A stretch of 8,095 bases of DNA from positions 1 through 8,095 of the forward strand of contig DFBZ01000009.1 of assembly GCA_002366835.1 (NCBI GenBank), read 5' to 3'. Both the position numbers and the translations under genes were made by a program. Under the pieces are notes generated by a model. The model saw only the letters and a list, made by a program, of their open reading frames with translations, had not been told where the DNA came from and ran no database searches. Each line of letters begins with the position of its first letter. Position 1 is the first letter of the stretch. Positions 1-4,994 of this stretch are shown piece by piece. Origin of the DNA: Gammaproteobacteria bacterium UBA3067. Its GTDB lineage: Bacteria > Pseudomonadota > Gammaproteobacteria > Pseudomonadales > UBA3067.

Positions 1-1
1 T

Positions 2-136
2 CCGGTTTTGTTGACCAGAACAGCAAATGAAATGATAGAAGCAGATGAAACGATAGAATTAAGAGGAGATAGAGGGCGAATTATTGTTTCAATGTACCAA
101 GACAATCTTGAGTATATCCAGTTACATTTGAAATAA
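2..136 (+). CDS. 3' end of an unidentified protein gene (partial, 5' end outside window)
   Basis: Frame 2 is open from the left edge to a TAA at 134-136, giving the last 44 residues of a possible protein that begins PVLLTRTANEMIEADETIEL and ends EYIQLHLK. The stretch is rich in charged residues and looks like a natural soluble C-terminus. However, 44 codons is little evidence, and the opposite strand also has an open frame here. I recognise no family. A short inverted repeat (CGGA/TCCG, about 142-155) lies just after the stop, but no T-run follows it, so it is not a convincing terminator. Given what follows, it could be the end of an integron cassette gene or simply the chromosomal gene bordering the mobile region. 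Confidence 0.35.
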   Translation, partial: PVLLTRTANEMIEADETIELRGDRGRIIVSMYQDNLEYIQLHLK

Positions 137-197
137 AAGGCGGATTCAAGTCCGAAGAAATTGTTACTAAAGGACGTGTATGGAAACTCCAGCGCCG

Positions 198-598
198 TCA
201 ATGTTTTTTAGGCAAAAAATACCAAGCGCCTTTCTTATCTTTACTCCTTGCCGCCTTATCACCCACAAGGCCTCGTAATTGATTGTCTATCGACGTTCTT
301 GCTTTTACATAGCGCTCTAGTATCCTGTGCAAACCTTGAATGTCTTGTTGAGTCAGGGTTTTTACGGGCACAAAAGTGGTTTTGGGCGAAAAGAAGCTTT
401 TGCAATTGCTATGGCATCGTTGAGGACATTTTTATTTCCAACCACGAAGGGCCTTATTTGATGAGGTGGAATCAGCCCAACAGTAAATTCCAGTTTTTCT
501 ATTTCGGGGCCTCAATAATTTAAGCTGTAGCAAGCTTCCATGACAGCTTGATTTGCCTCCAGGTTCCGCAGTGTATGTTAGTTCCTATGACCTTGGCC
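198..598 (-). pseudogene. IS110-family transposase fragment, inactivated
   Basis: Reading the minus strand from about 577 downward gives a clear piece of an IS110-family (DEDD) transposase. A stretch beginning MEACYSLNY (ATG at 541-539) is followed by VGLIPPHQIRPFVVGNKN, then LNDAIAIAKASFRPK. After a change of frame it continues TFVPVKTLTQQDIQGLHR, and then LERYVKARTSIDNQLRGLV. These match the conserved central block of the family (RPFV-x-x-NKND, QQ-x-x-x-x-LHR, NQ-x-RGLL). The copy is dead. There is a TAA in frame at 578-580 and a TGA at 512-514 where a Trp codon is expected. A one-base deletion in the A-run opposite 378-386 shifts the frame. The NKND aspartate has become Val. Only about 115 of the usual roughly 340 residues remain; the N-terminal RuvC-like start and the C-terminal Tnp20 half are missing. 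Similarity fades near 255, after which the frame merely runs on to a stop at 198-200. Whether it belongs to the IS1111 subgroup, some of which target attC sites, cannot be told from this piece. Confidence 0.8.
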
Positions 599-901
599 TT
601 ATAAGTCACCAAGCCTTGAAGTTACATCCATGTTTTTATGGAGTATTCGTATTATTTCGAGGTTCTTATTTGGTGCAACTTTGTAAAATATAATGTGGCT
701 CCCTTGAGGGAATTTATGATATCCAAGCTTAATAAAGTCACAGTTTTTCCCTATTGAGGGAGACTCGGCCAGCATATGAAAAGCTTCATCAAATTGCTTG
801 ATGTAAGTATTACGTTGCACTCGCCCCCAGCGACCGTCTGTAAACTTAGCGATAGACGTCAAATCATTTTTGGCTCGCTGGGTTAGAGTAAATGCACTCA
901 T
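599..901 (-). CDS. parE: ParE-family toxin of a type II toxin-antitoxin system
   Basis: This 100-residue protein has the RelE/ParE fold signature. The N-terminus (FTLTQRAKNDLTSIAKFT) is the usual helix-turn start of the family. The C-terminal half has the conserved strand run around residues 60-95: YHKFPQGSHIIFYKV, then LEIIRILHKNMDV, matching the ParE pattern of an H-I-I-F-Y strand followed by an I-x-R-I-L-H-x-x-M-D motif. ParE toxins of this group typically inhibit DNA gyrase in the cytoplasm; that activity is inferred from the family. The ATG overlaps the antitoxin stop codon by four bases (ATGA, 898-901), so the two genes are translationally coupled. Length is normal and no inactivating change is visible. 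The stop codon directly abuts the decayed IS110 fragment, so the module is flanked by mobile debris on both sides. This is consistent with an integron cassette origin. Confidence 0.93.
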   Translation of the reverse strand: MSAFTLTQRAKNDLTSIAKFTDGRWGRVQRNTYIKQFDEAFHMLAESPSIGKNCDFIKLGYHKFPQGSHIIFYKVAPNKNLEIIRILHKNMDVTSRLGDL

Positions 902-1140
902 TGCCCGCTTTCTTCATCAAGTTCAGTTATAAAGCTATCGTAACTGTATTCTGCTGTGCCACTTTCTTCGCCGTCGGCGAGCATTTGACGCAGTGCGGAA
1001 AGTTTACTCTCACTATCTTCAAGTGCTCTTAATCCGGCGCGGATAACCTCGCTAGCAGAGGCATAGCGACCGCTCTCAATCTGGTGGGCAATGAAGCTAT
1101 CAAAGTGCTCACCAAGGGTTATGCTCGTATTTTTGGCCAT
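898..1140 (-). CDS. parD: ParD-family antitoxin (ribbon-helix-helix)
   Basis: This 80-residue protein begins MAKNTSITLGEHFDSFIAHQ, followed by IESGRYASASEVIRAGLRAL. That is the canonical ParD ribbon-helix-helix DNA-binding N-terminus: a beta strand, a helix, then the G-R-Y-x-S-A-S-E-V-I-R-x-G-L turn and helix. The acidic C-terminal tail (about residues 50-80, with EESGTAEYSY and ELDEESGQ) is the part expected to wrap the toxin. In the family, ParD neutralises ParE and, alone or in complex, represses its own promoter. The start is supported by GGAG (complement of 1148-1151), seven bases upstream of the ATG. A palindrome suited to autoregulation sits just upstream at 1155-1181. It is the first gene of a two-gene operon and overlaps parE by four bases. 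Confidence 0.93.
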   Translation of the reverse strand: MAKNTSITLGEHFDSFIAHQIESGRYASASEVIRAGLRALEDSESKLSALRQMLADGEESGTAEYSYDSFITELDEESGQ

Positions 1141-1154
1141 ATCTCAACTCCGTT

Positions 1155-1181
1155 ATACCAATATATACCTAATTTTGGTAT
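1155..1181 (-). promoter_or_regulatory. Putative ParD operator palindrome
   Basis: Perfect 7-bp inverted repeat ATACCAA (1155-1161) and TTGGTAT (1175-1181) with a 13-bp centre. An extra direct copy of TATACC lies at 1164-1169 (first copy 1154-1159). It sits 15 to 41 bp upstream of the parD ATG, where ribbon-helix-helix antitoxins usually bind to autoregulate. It would cover the -10 element proposed below. Function is inferred from position and symmetry. Confidence 0.5.
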
Positions 1182-1200
1182 GAGGCTCATAACAAGTCAA
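1172..1200 (-). promoter_or_regulatory. Candidate parDE promoter, -35 inside attC
   Basis: On the minus strand, TTGACT (complement of 1195-1200, five of six consensus bases) is followed after exactly 17 bp by CAAAAT (complement of 1172-1177, four of six). Transcription would start near 1165, inside the palindrome. The -35 box lies within the left arm of the attC site, so the toxin-antitoxin pair would be expressed independently of any integron promoter. The -10 match is modest; TATAAC nearer the gene is an alternative but lacks a -35 partner. Confidence 0.35.
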
Positions 1201-1258
1201 TCAACTACGCGCCTTCGGGGCCGGACGCAGCAAAGCTGCGACGGTTATTGAAGCATTA
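1186..1258 (+). other. Degenerate integron attC site
   Basis: The layout of an attC recombination site is recognisable. The left core-like CTCATAAC (1186-1193) is followed by AAGTCAATCAA. A central stem comes next: GCGCC-TTCG-GGGC, then a perfect CGCAGC (1226-1231) AAA GCTGCG (1235-1240) hairpin. The right side has TTATTGAAG, then GCATTA (1253-1258). The inner arms pair exactly (TCAAT 1197-1201 with ATTGA 1247-1251). The order and wording closely resemble attC sites of marine gammaproteobacterial chromosomal integrons. The right core has ATT instead of the invariant GTT and is interrupted by the intron start. Integrase recombination at this site is therefore probably lost. No integrase gene is in the window. 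Confidence 0.65.
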
Positions 1259-1440
1259 GTGCGACAAGCGAAGTTTGTCATAACTTGCAGGGTGAAAGTC
1301 GCTGTCGGGCAAGGCCTAGCCTGCCACCCGTATCGAGTCTTGCGCGTTGTGCGGAGTCTGAGATTAGTGAGTACTTTTCAGCGTGAGGACGCAATCAGGC
1401 GAACAAACATCGTGAAGCGTAGGCAGAGAATTATGTAGGC
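1259..1440 (+). ncRNA. 5' fragment of a group II intron (probably class C, attC-type)
   Basis: The segment starts with the group II intron 5' boundary consensus GTGCG (1259-1263). A short stem follows (GACAA 1263-1267 with TTGTC 1275-1279), then domain I text typical of these introns: ATAACTTGCAGGGTGAAAGT, later GCCACCCGTATCGAGTCTTG, GTGAGGACGCAATCAGGCGA and ATCGTGAAGCGTAGGCAG. The intact RNA would continue with more of domain I, a domain IV reverse transcriptase/maturase gene, and domains V and VI. None of these occurs before the cytochrome gene, so only the first 180 or so bases survive and it cannot splice. The start coincides with the right core of an attC site, which points to the IIC-attC subgroup known to use attC as target. 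Identification rests on recalled sequence pattern, not an alignment. The right limit is approximate. Confidence 0.7.
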
Positions 1441-1461
1441 CATATATGTCCTTAAGTTTCT

Positions 1462-1608
1462 CTAACAGGCTGTTGAAATTCTACTGACTTGGCCATCTGC
1501 GGCGTTAAAATCGCACTCAAAGTGCTCATTTACACCTGTAAAATCCGCCTTTTCGCTTAATTTTGCCTTGCACCTGACTCAATTCAGCGAATTTCAACAG
1601 CCTGCTAA
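1462..1608. repeat. 4-bp direct repeats (CTAA) bordering the MITE-like element
   Basis: CTAA occurs immediately outside each terminal repeat (1462-1465, 1605-1608). This is the target-site duplication expected of a 4-bp-duplicating transposase and supports insertion as a unit. A 4-bp match can arise by chance. Confidence 0.55.
1466..1604. mobile_element. 139-bp MITE-like element with perfect 16-bp terminal inverted repeats
   Basis: The ends are CAGGCTGTTGAAATTC (1466-1481) and its exact reverse complement (1589-1604). Both sides are flanked by CTAA (1462-1465 and 1605-1608), a plausible 4-bp target duplication. The interior has no coding capacity but contains small palindromes (GCACT-CAA-AGTGC; TTTAC-ACCT-GTAAA). 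The end sequence resembles those I recall for IS1182/IS5-type elements, and IS5-group elements favour YTAR targets; this parent assignment is inference. It lies between the intron fragment and the 3' end of the minus-strand cytochrome gene, and its hairpin could also affect transcript ends. Confidence 0.75.
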
Positions 1609-1651
1609 GAACATTCCATTAGCGGATAAACCCCGAACCCTCTCCCTCTCT

Positions 1652-3373
1652 TCATTCAATCAATAGGCTGACCGATGCAATTGTTTCCGCACGAATGCTT
1701 GCGTCGTCAAACATGGCTTTAAATTCGGCAACCCGACGAATATGTTTATCTTTGAACAGATCCTGCAGGTGTCCATAGGATAAAGCCTGATATTTCAGTT
1801 CAGCCCTTATGGTCAGCTTGCTGTTGTTACCGACATTAATCTTATAAGTCACCGTATCACTGCCATTGTTAAAATCATCGTCGTCCAAAGCCGCGCCGGC
1901 AACACGAATATCATTTGGAACGCTGAGCTTGTTAAAGCCCTTTGGTGGCAGACGGTTATCCTTCAGGTAGTCAGCCGCTCGTAGTAGGGTGTGGGTCACA
2001 TCGCCATTGGTGTCGGCCATGATGGGTTCATAGACTTGAACCTGATCTTGCTGAGTGATCACCTCATAATGCGGCTCAAACACACTTGAATCGCGATCAA
2101 GGTCAACATCTTTGATGCTGCCATCTGAGTTGAGCACGCCGGACTCAAACAAAGTTAGCCCTGCTTCATTGCTCACAACAAAATGAATAAAAACACGACG
2201 CGATGGATAAGAGCTGGGTAATTTATGCCCAGTGGTGTTGTTGATTTTTACCTGCACGCTGAGCTCGCCATTGCTGATAACGGGCGATAGTAACTGGATG
2301 TTTGCGGCGGTTTGCAGGAATGCGCGATTCTTTTCAATCGCGGCCTCAAACCCCTGAGCAGATACGCCAAGCTGATCACGGTGCTTGTTCAAAATGCTCA
2401 TCATAACCGTGTTTGCTCCCAGAAAATCATGCTGAGAAAAGTCACTTCGGGCTGTAATCCAAGGTGGCCTAGCCGAGATTTTTACATCCTCACTCACCGT
2501 TGGCATATGGCAATTCTGGCAAGTGCTTCCCTCGGGGCCATTGCCGCTAAACACGCTGTTTTCCCACTCGGTATAGACCATCTGTTCTGGAAATTCCGTC
2601 TCAGGAGATGTGCTGGCGATGTTGCCGCTGTCATCAACAAAGGGGGTTTTCAAATTGTGGCAGGTGGCGCAGAGTGCCGATGAACGAATGTGGGCACCAA
2701 ACTGAGGTGTGAATTCAACATTATTTTGCATCGGGCCGACTACTGGGTCCAGATACTGCCCATAGGCGGGCCTATCCACTTTATTGCTGTACTCAGCGAC
2801 AGAGTAATTCCCGCTAAAGCCGTCCAGCGTACCCAGCTGCGGGGTATCTTCAACCTGGTGACAAAAACTACAACTTACGCCATCCATTGCGTGGTCAAAA
2901 TAGGGGTTTTCGGGGTTGAGATACCCGCTCCCGAAAAGCTCAGGCGTCTCTCCTGACTTTGTAACACTATCATTTGCCATGGGCGTGTGGCAGCGAGAGC
3001 ATGTATTGTTCAGCTCCTCTGACAACTGTGGATTGCGGCTTAGCTCAGAACTAAACTTAGCCTGCCAATAGGGATCACGGGAAGCATTAGCCATCATGCT
3101 GGTGGACCACTTTTTTACAATCGACATATCACCTTCGTTGCTCGTCAGCCCATCATGACAGCTGGCGCAGGTTCCTGAGCCACTGTAATGTGCACCAACA
3201 AAACTGGCATCACTTGTCGCCGAGACCAAAGAGCCTCCTGTAGTCGGCAACTCATCTGTGTCGGGTGGCAATTGGTCGGAAGAGCTACTTGAGCCGCCAC
3301 AACCGGCAAGGTTCATCAAAAGCAATAAGTACGAAACACATAATAGCGGCAATCTTTGTTTGATTTGGATCAT
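1652..3373 (-). CDS. Exported lipoprotein with five c-type haem motifs (multihaem cytochrome c)
   Basis: This 573-residue protein starts with a lipoprotein signal peptide: positive residues K5 and R7, a hydrophobic core to residue 22, and lipobox LAGC with Cys25 as the acylated residue. A Ser-rich, acidic linker follows to about 50. Five haem-attachment CXXCH motifs are at residues 69-73 (CASCH), 125-129 (CSRCH), 168-172 (CSFCH), 235-239 (CATCH) and 285-289 (CQNCH, followed by MP). Other histidines, such as those in FDHAMDG, FGAHIRS and SQHDFLG, could be second axial ligands. From about residue 300 there are no more haem motifs. Instead there is a probable beta-rich domain (GHKLPSSYPSRRVFIHF about 380-395) like that on some cytochrome c554-like multihaem proteins. 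It should be anchored to a membrane facing the periplasm or cell surface and carry electrons; donor, acceptor and any enzyme activity are unknown. A GAGG ribosome site (complement of 3381-3384) is seven bases before the ATG. No redox partner is adjacent. Confidence 0.88.
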   Translation of the reverse strand: MIQIKQRLPLLCVSYLLLLMNLAGCGGSSSSSDQLPPDTDELPTTGGSLVSATSDASFVGAHYSGSGTCASCHDGLTSNEGDMSIVKKWSTSMMANASRDPYWQAKFSSELSRNPQLSEELNNTCSRCHTPMANDSVTKSGETPELFGSGYLNPENPYFDHAMDGVSCSFCHQVEDTPQLGTLDGFSGNYSVAEYSNKVDRPAYGQYLDPVVGPMQNNVEFTPQFGAHIRSSALCATCHNLKTPFVDDSGNIASTSPETEFPEQMVYTEWENSVFSGNGPEGSTCQNCHMPTVSEDVKISARPPWITARSDFSQHDFLGANTVMMSILNKHRDQLGVSAQGFEAAIEKNRAFLQTAANIQLLSPVISNGELSVQVKINNTTGHKLPSSYPSRRVFIHFVVSNEAGLTLFESGVLNSDGSIKDVDLDRDSSVFEPHYEVITQQDQVQVYEPIMADTNGDVTHTLLRAADYLKDNRLPPKGFNKLSVPNDIRVAGAALDDDDFNNGSDTVTYKINVGNNSKLTIRAELKYQALSYGHLQDLFKDKHIRRVAEFKAMFDDASIRAETIASVSLLIE

Positions 3374-3668
3374 GAGGGTGCCTCAAAAGATGGCAGAAAA
3401 ATGGTCTTCACAAAGTTTGTATTTCAGCATAACACTTCTCCAAGTTGTTGACGCTGTGACACATTGCCGCAACGATACAGCCCTCGACGCGGTGCTCGGT
3501 CTATTGTCTGGCGAGCAGTTGCCGAGAATTTGTTAGTGATGCTTTGTTCGACGCCCCTAGCTATTGCAATCAACAAGTAGCAGAATCAACAAGCGACAAG
3601 TAGGACAGGCATTGTTACTTCAGGAATTGTTACTTCATATCTCTTTCCCCCCAATAGGAAGCAGTATT
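3374..3668. other. Divergent intergenic region between the cytochrome and SHOCT genes
   Basis: This 295-bp stretch separates two genes read outward, so it must contain both promoters. Apart from the ribosome sites at its two ends and the 12-bp tandem repeat, I see no promoter pair close to consensus, no RNA gene and no convincing small gene. A TGTGACACA palindrome near 3456-3464 is only half of a CRP-type site. The plus-strand frame that extends the SHOCT gene back to an ATG at 3564 reads through the repeat and is judged non-coding. Confidence 0.6.
3611..3637 (+). repeat. 12-bp direct repeat, 15-bp period, upstream of the SHOCT gene
   Basis: ATTGTTACTTCA occurs at 3611-3622 and again at 3626-3637, separated by GGA. 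The pair lies 32 to 58 bp before the chosen start codon, in the likely promoter/leader zone. A 15-bp period does not match one helical turn. Replication slippage or a pair of regulator half-sites are both possible. Confidence 0.6.
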
Positions 3669-4520
3669 ATGCAAAACCTCACTACAACTGGCCAAAATCT
3701 CGTTGACGATCTTGCCCGTCGTTACAACCTGAGTGTTGACGCAGTGGTGCATATGTTAGTAGCCGTGAATAATGGTGGCGGCAGCATGGCCCAGTTTAAT
3801 TGCCCAGAACTCGGTGGCGGTGGACAATGGATGCGTGGTGGCATGACAATGGTTGGCGACATGTTCAATAATGGGTTAAAAAATACCGTTGATAACCTTT
3901 GTAACGAGCTTGCCAACATCTTGGCCAACAATCAGGTATTTCCTGTCATACCTGCTGGGACTCCAGGCAGCAGCCATTGGTGGCCAGTGGATTTAGGCAG
4001 CCCGCTTAGCAGCGGTGCGCAAAACAACATTCGTTACGCGGTGTTTCCTCAGCGTCTTGCGGTGGAGCTAAATGGGGAGGTCACTGTGTACGACACTCTC
4101 GATCACAATATCGGTGGTGTTAGCCAGCAACAGGGTGGAAATACCTCCCTGAGCTTTAGCAGCCAATACGGCGCCGTTGAGGTTTCTAGCTTGCCGATTA
4201 TTCATGGAGCGGGTTTACCGAAGCCTGAGAATACAAACTTTGCGCAACCTTCGGTTAACAATCCACAAGTGGATAATAACGGGGTACAACGCCAATCTCA
4301 GAGTAGTTCGTCGTCTAATCAATCGGTGAATCACCAAGAACAAAACGTTGCACCTGCCGCCACCGCCACGGTCGAGAATACATCCACCGCCAGGGCCGAT
4401 AATGCTTCGACCGATGATGTAATTGTATTACTCGAAAAACTTGGGCAATTGCACAGCGCCGGTGTGTTAACGGATGACGAATTTAACGACAAGAAACAAA
4501 GCTTATTAAGCCGAATTTAA
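3669..4520 (+). CDS. SHOCT-domain protein of unknown function
   Basis: With the start at 3669 the protein has 283 residues. The upstream ATG at 3564 would add 35 residues of unconserved sequence encoded through a tandem repeat. The 3669 ATG is preceded by AGGAA at eight bases and yields MQNLTTTGQNLVDDLARRYN, the N-terminus I associate with this family. The N-terminal part (about 1-90) includes a Gly-rich stretch (GGGGQWMRGGMTMVGDMF). Residues about 100-180 form a second conserved-looking block (HWWPVDLGSP, VTVYDTLDHNIGG). A Gln/Asn/Ser-rich linker spans about 185-245. The last 37 residues are a SHOCT domain (VIVLLEKLGQLHSAGVLTDD, then EFNDKKQSLLSRI), a short helical pair thought to mediate oligomerisation. 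There is no signal peptide or membrane segment, so it is probably cytoplasmic. It stands alone on its strand, divergent from the cytochrome gene. Family membership is recalled and no activity is known to me. Confidence 0.85.
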   Translation: MQNLTTTGQNLVDDLARRYNLSVDAVVHMLVAVNNGGGSMAQFNCPELGGGGQWMRGGMTMVGDMFNNGLKNTVDNLCNELANILANNQVFPVIPAGTPGSSHWWPVDLGSPLSSGAQNNIRYAVFPQRLAVELNGEVTVYDTLDHNIGGVSQQQGGNTSLSFSSQYGAVEVSSLPIIHGAGLPKPENTNFAQPSVNNPQVDNNGVQRQSQSSSSSNQSVNHQEQNVAPAATATVENTSTARADNASTDDVIVLLEKLGQLHSAGVLTDDEFNDKKQSLLSRI

Positions 4521-4527
4521 TTCGGCT
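4509..4527. repeat. Perfect palindrome spanning the SHOCT gene stop codon
   Basis: AGCCGAATT (4509-4517) and AATTCGGCT (4519-4527) are exact inverted repeats around one base, with the TAA at 4518-4520 in the centre. As RNA it would fold into a 7-bp stem with a 5-base loop. No T-run follows on the plus strand, so it is not a standard intrinsic terminator. It may protect the 3' end or serve the convergent pair. The spacer also holds a weaker hairpin, GCCACG (4556-4561) with CGTGGC (4582-4587). Confidence 0.45.
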
Positions 4528-4671
4528 CTGACGAAAAAGTGAAACGGCTGCCCCGGCCACGTTCTTTGCTGACGCATCGTTCGTGGCTTTCGTAGTAATG
4601 GATTTGCCTCTTTATCGTTGCAATTATTGGGCGTAGGGTGGGCGATCAAGGTTTCCGATTAATTCGATCAC

Positions 4672-4992
4672 TTATAGCGCATCAAAACTGCCCGCTGTTG
4701 AAACCGGTAATATCCAGTAGCGCACGGCTGCACTCGCACATACTGGTTTTAGTGACATTAGAACAGCCGCTGTTTCATCGCTGTCTAGAAACATTTCAAA
4801 GCGCTGGAATTTTCGATAACCTTCAACTTGTTCCCGAATATCGAAATGACTATGTTCGCGGCTGTAGCCGTTAATTTCGCTAAGGCTAAATCCAGATAAT
4901 TGTGATAATCCAATCAGTTGGTCAACAATGTCCTCTTTGATTTCATTTGGCGCAATGAGGATCAATTGCTCGCATTTACTTTTATTTACCAT
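4672..4992 (-). CDS. DUF3240 family protein, RND efflux accessory
   Basis: This 106-residue soluble protein starts MVNKSKCEQLILIAPNEIKE. Its start is two bases after the stop codon of the RND pump gene, so the two are almost certainly co-transcribed and translationally coupled. A GGA just inside the pump's last codons can serve as ribosome site. The pattern is a beta strand (QLILIAP), a helix (DIVDQLIGL), a G-F-S-L-S-E-I-N-G-Y-S segment with H47 and H49, then EQVEGYRKFQRFEMFL and a last strand RYWILPV. It resembles DUF3240, a small alpha/beta, ferredoxin-like (PII/CutA-like) family often encoded beside CzcA/CusA pumps. A role in sensing metal or tuning the pump is inferred from that association; the histidines and Cys7 are possible ligands. 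It is the last gene of the operon in this window and converges on the SHOCT gene. Confidence 0.8.
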   Translation of the reverse strand: MVNKSKCEQLILIAPNEIKEDIVDQLIGLSQLSGFSLSEINGYSREHSHFDIREQVEGYRKFQRFEMFLDSDETAAVLMSLKPVCASAAVRYWILPVSTAGSFDAL

Positions 4993-4994
4993 GC

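Noticed and set aside
190..232. Terminator from TTTTTT/AAAAAA near 202-218
   Set aside because: The stem is only A-T pairs, with no GC-rich part and no following T-run, so it would not work as a typical intrinsic terminator.
248..523. Plus-strand open frame of 91 codons
   Set aside because: It runs opposite the minus-strand IS110 transposase relic, which has real family similarity. The plus-strand product resembles nothing and has no good ribosome site.
530..600. Second attC site on the far side of parE
   Set aside because: A CAAGCT/AGCTTG inverted repeat (531-550) and a GTTAG near 577-581 were considered, but these bases read as transposase codons and no attC arm pairing is present.
1259..1440. 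CRISPR array or tRNA gene in the attC-intron region
   Set aside because: There are no regularly spaced repeats and no cloverleaf; the hairpins fit attC and group II intron domain I instead.
2312..2956. Plus-strand open frames within the cytochrome gene
   Set aside because: They are antisense to the haem motifs of an intact, well-supported minus-strand gene and show no family features.
3456..3464. Possible CRP-type site (TGTGACACA)
   Set aside because: The palindrome lacks the 6-bp spaced second half of a CRP site and is not placed against a recognisable promoter.
3564..3668. Longer start for the SHOCT gene at 3564
   Set aside because: The extra 35 residues are encoded through a tandem DNA repeat and look unlike the family. 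The 3669 ATG has a well-placed AGGAA and the expected N-terminus.
4638..4874. Plus-strand open frame overlapping the DUF3240 gene
   Set aside because: It is antisense to a gene that is supported by operon position and family pattern.
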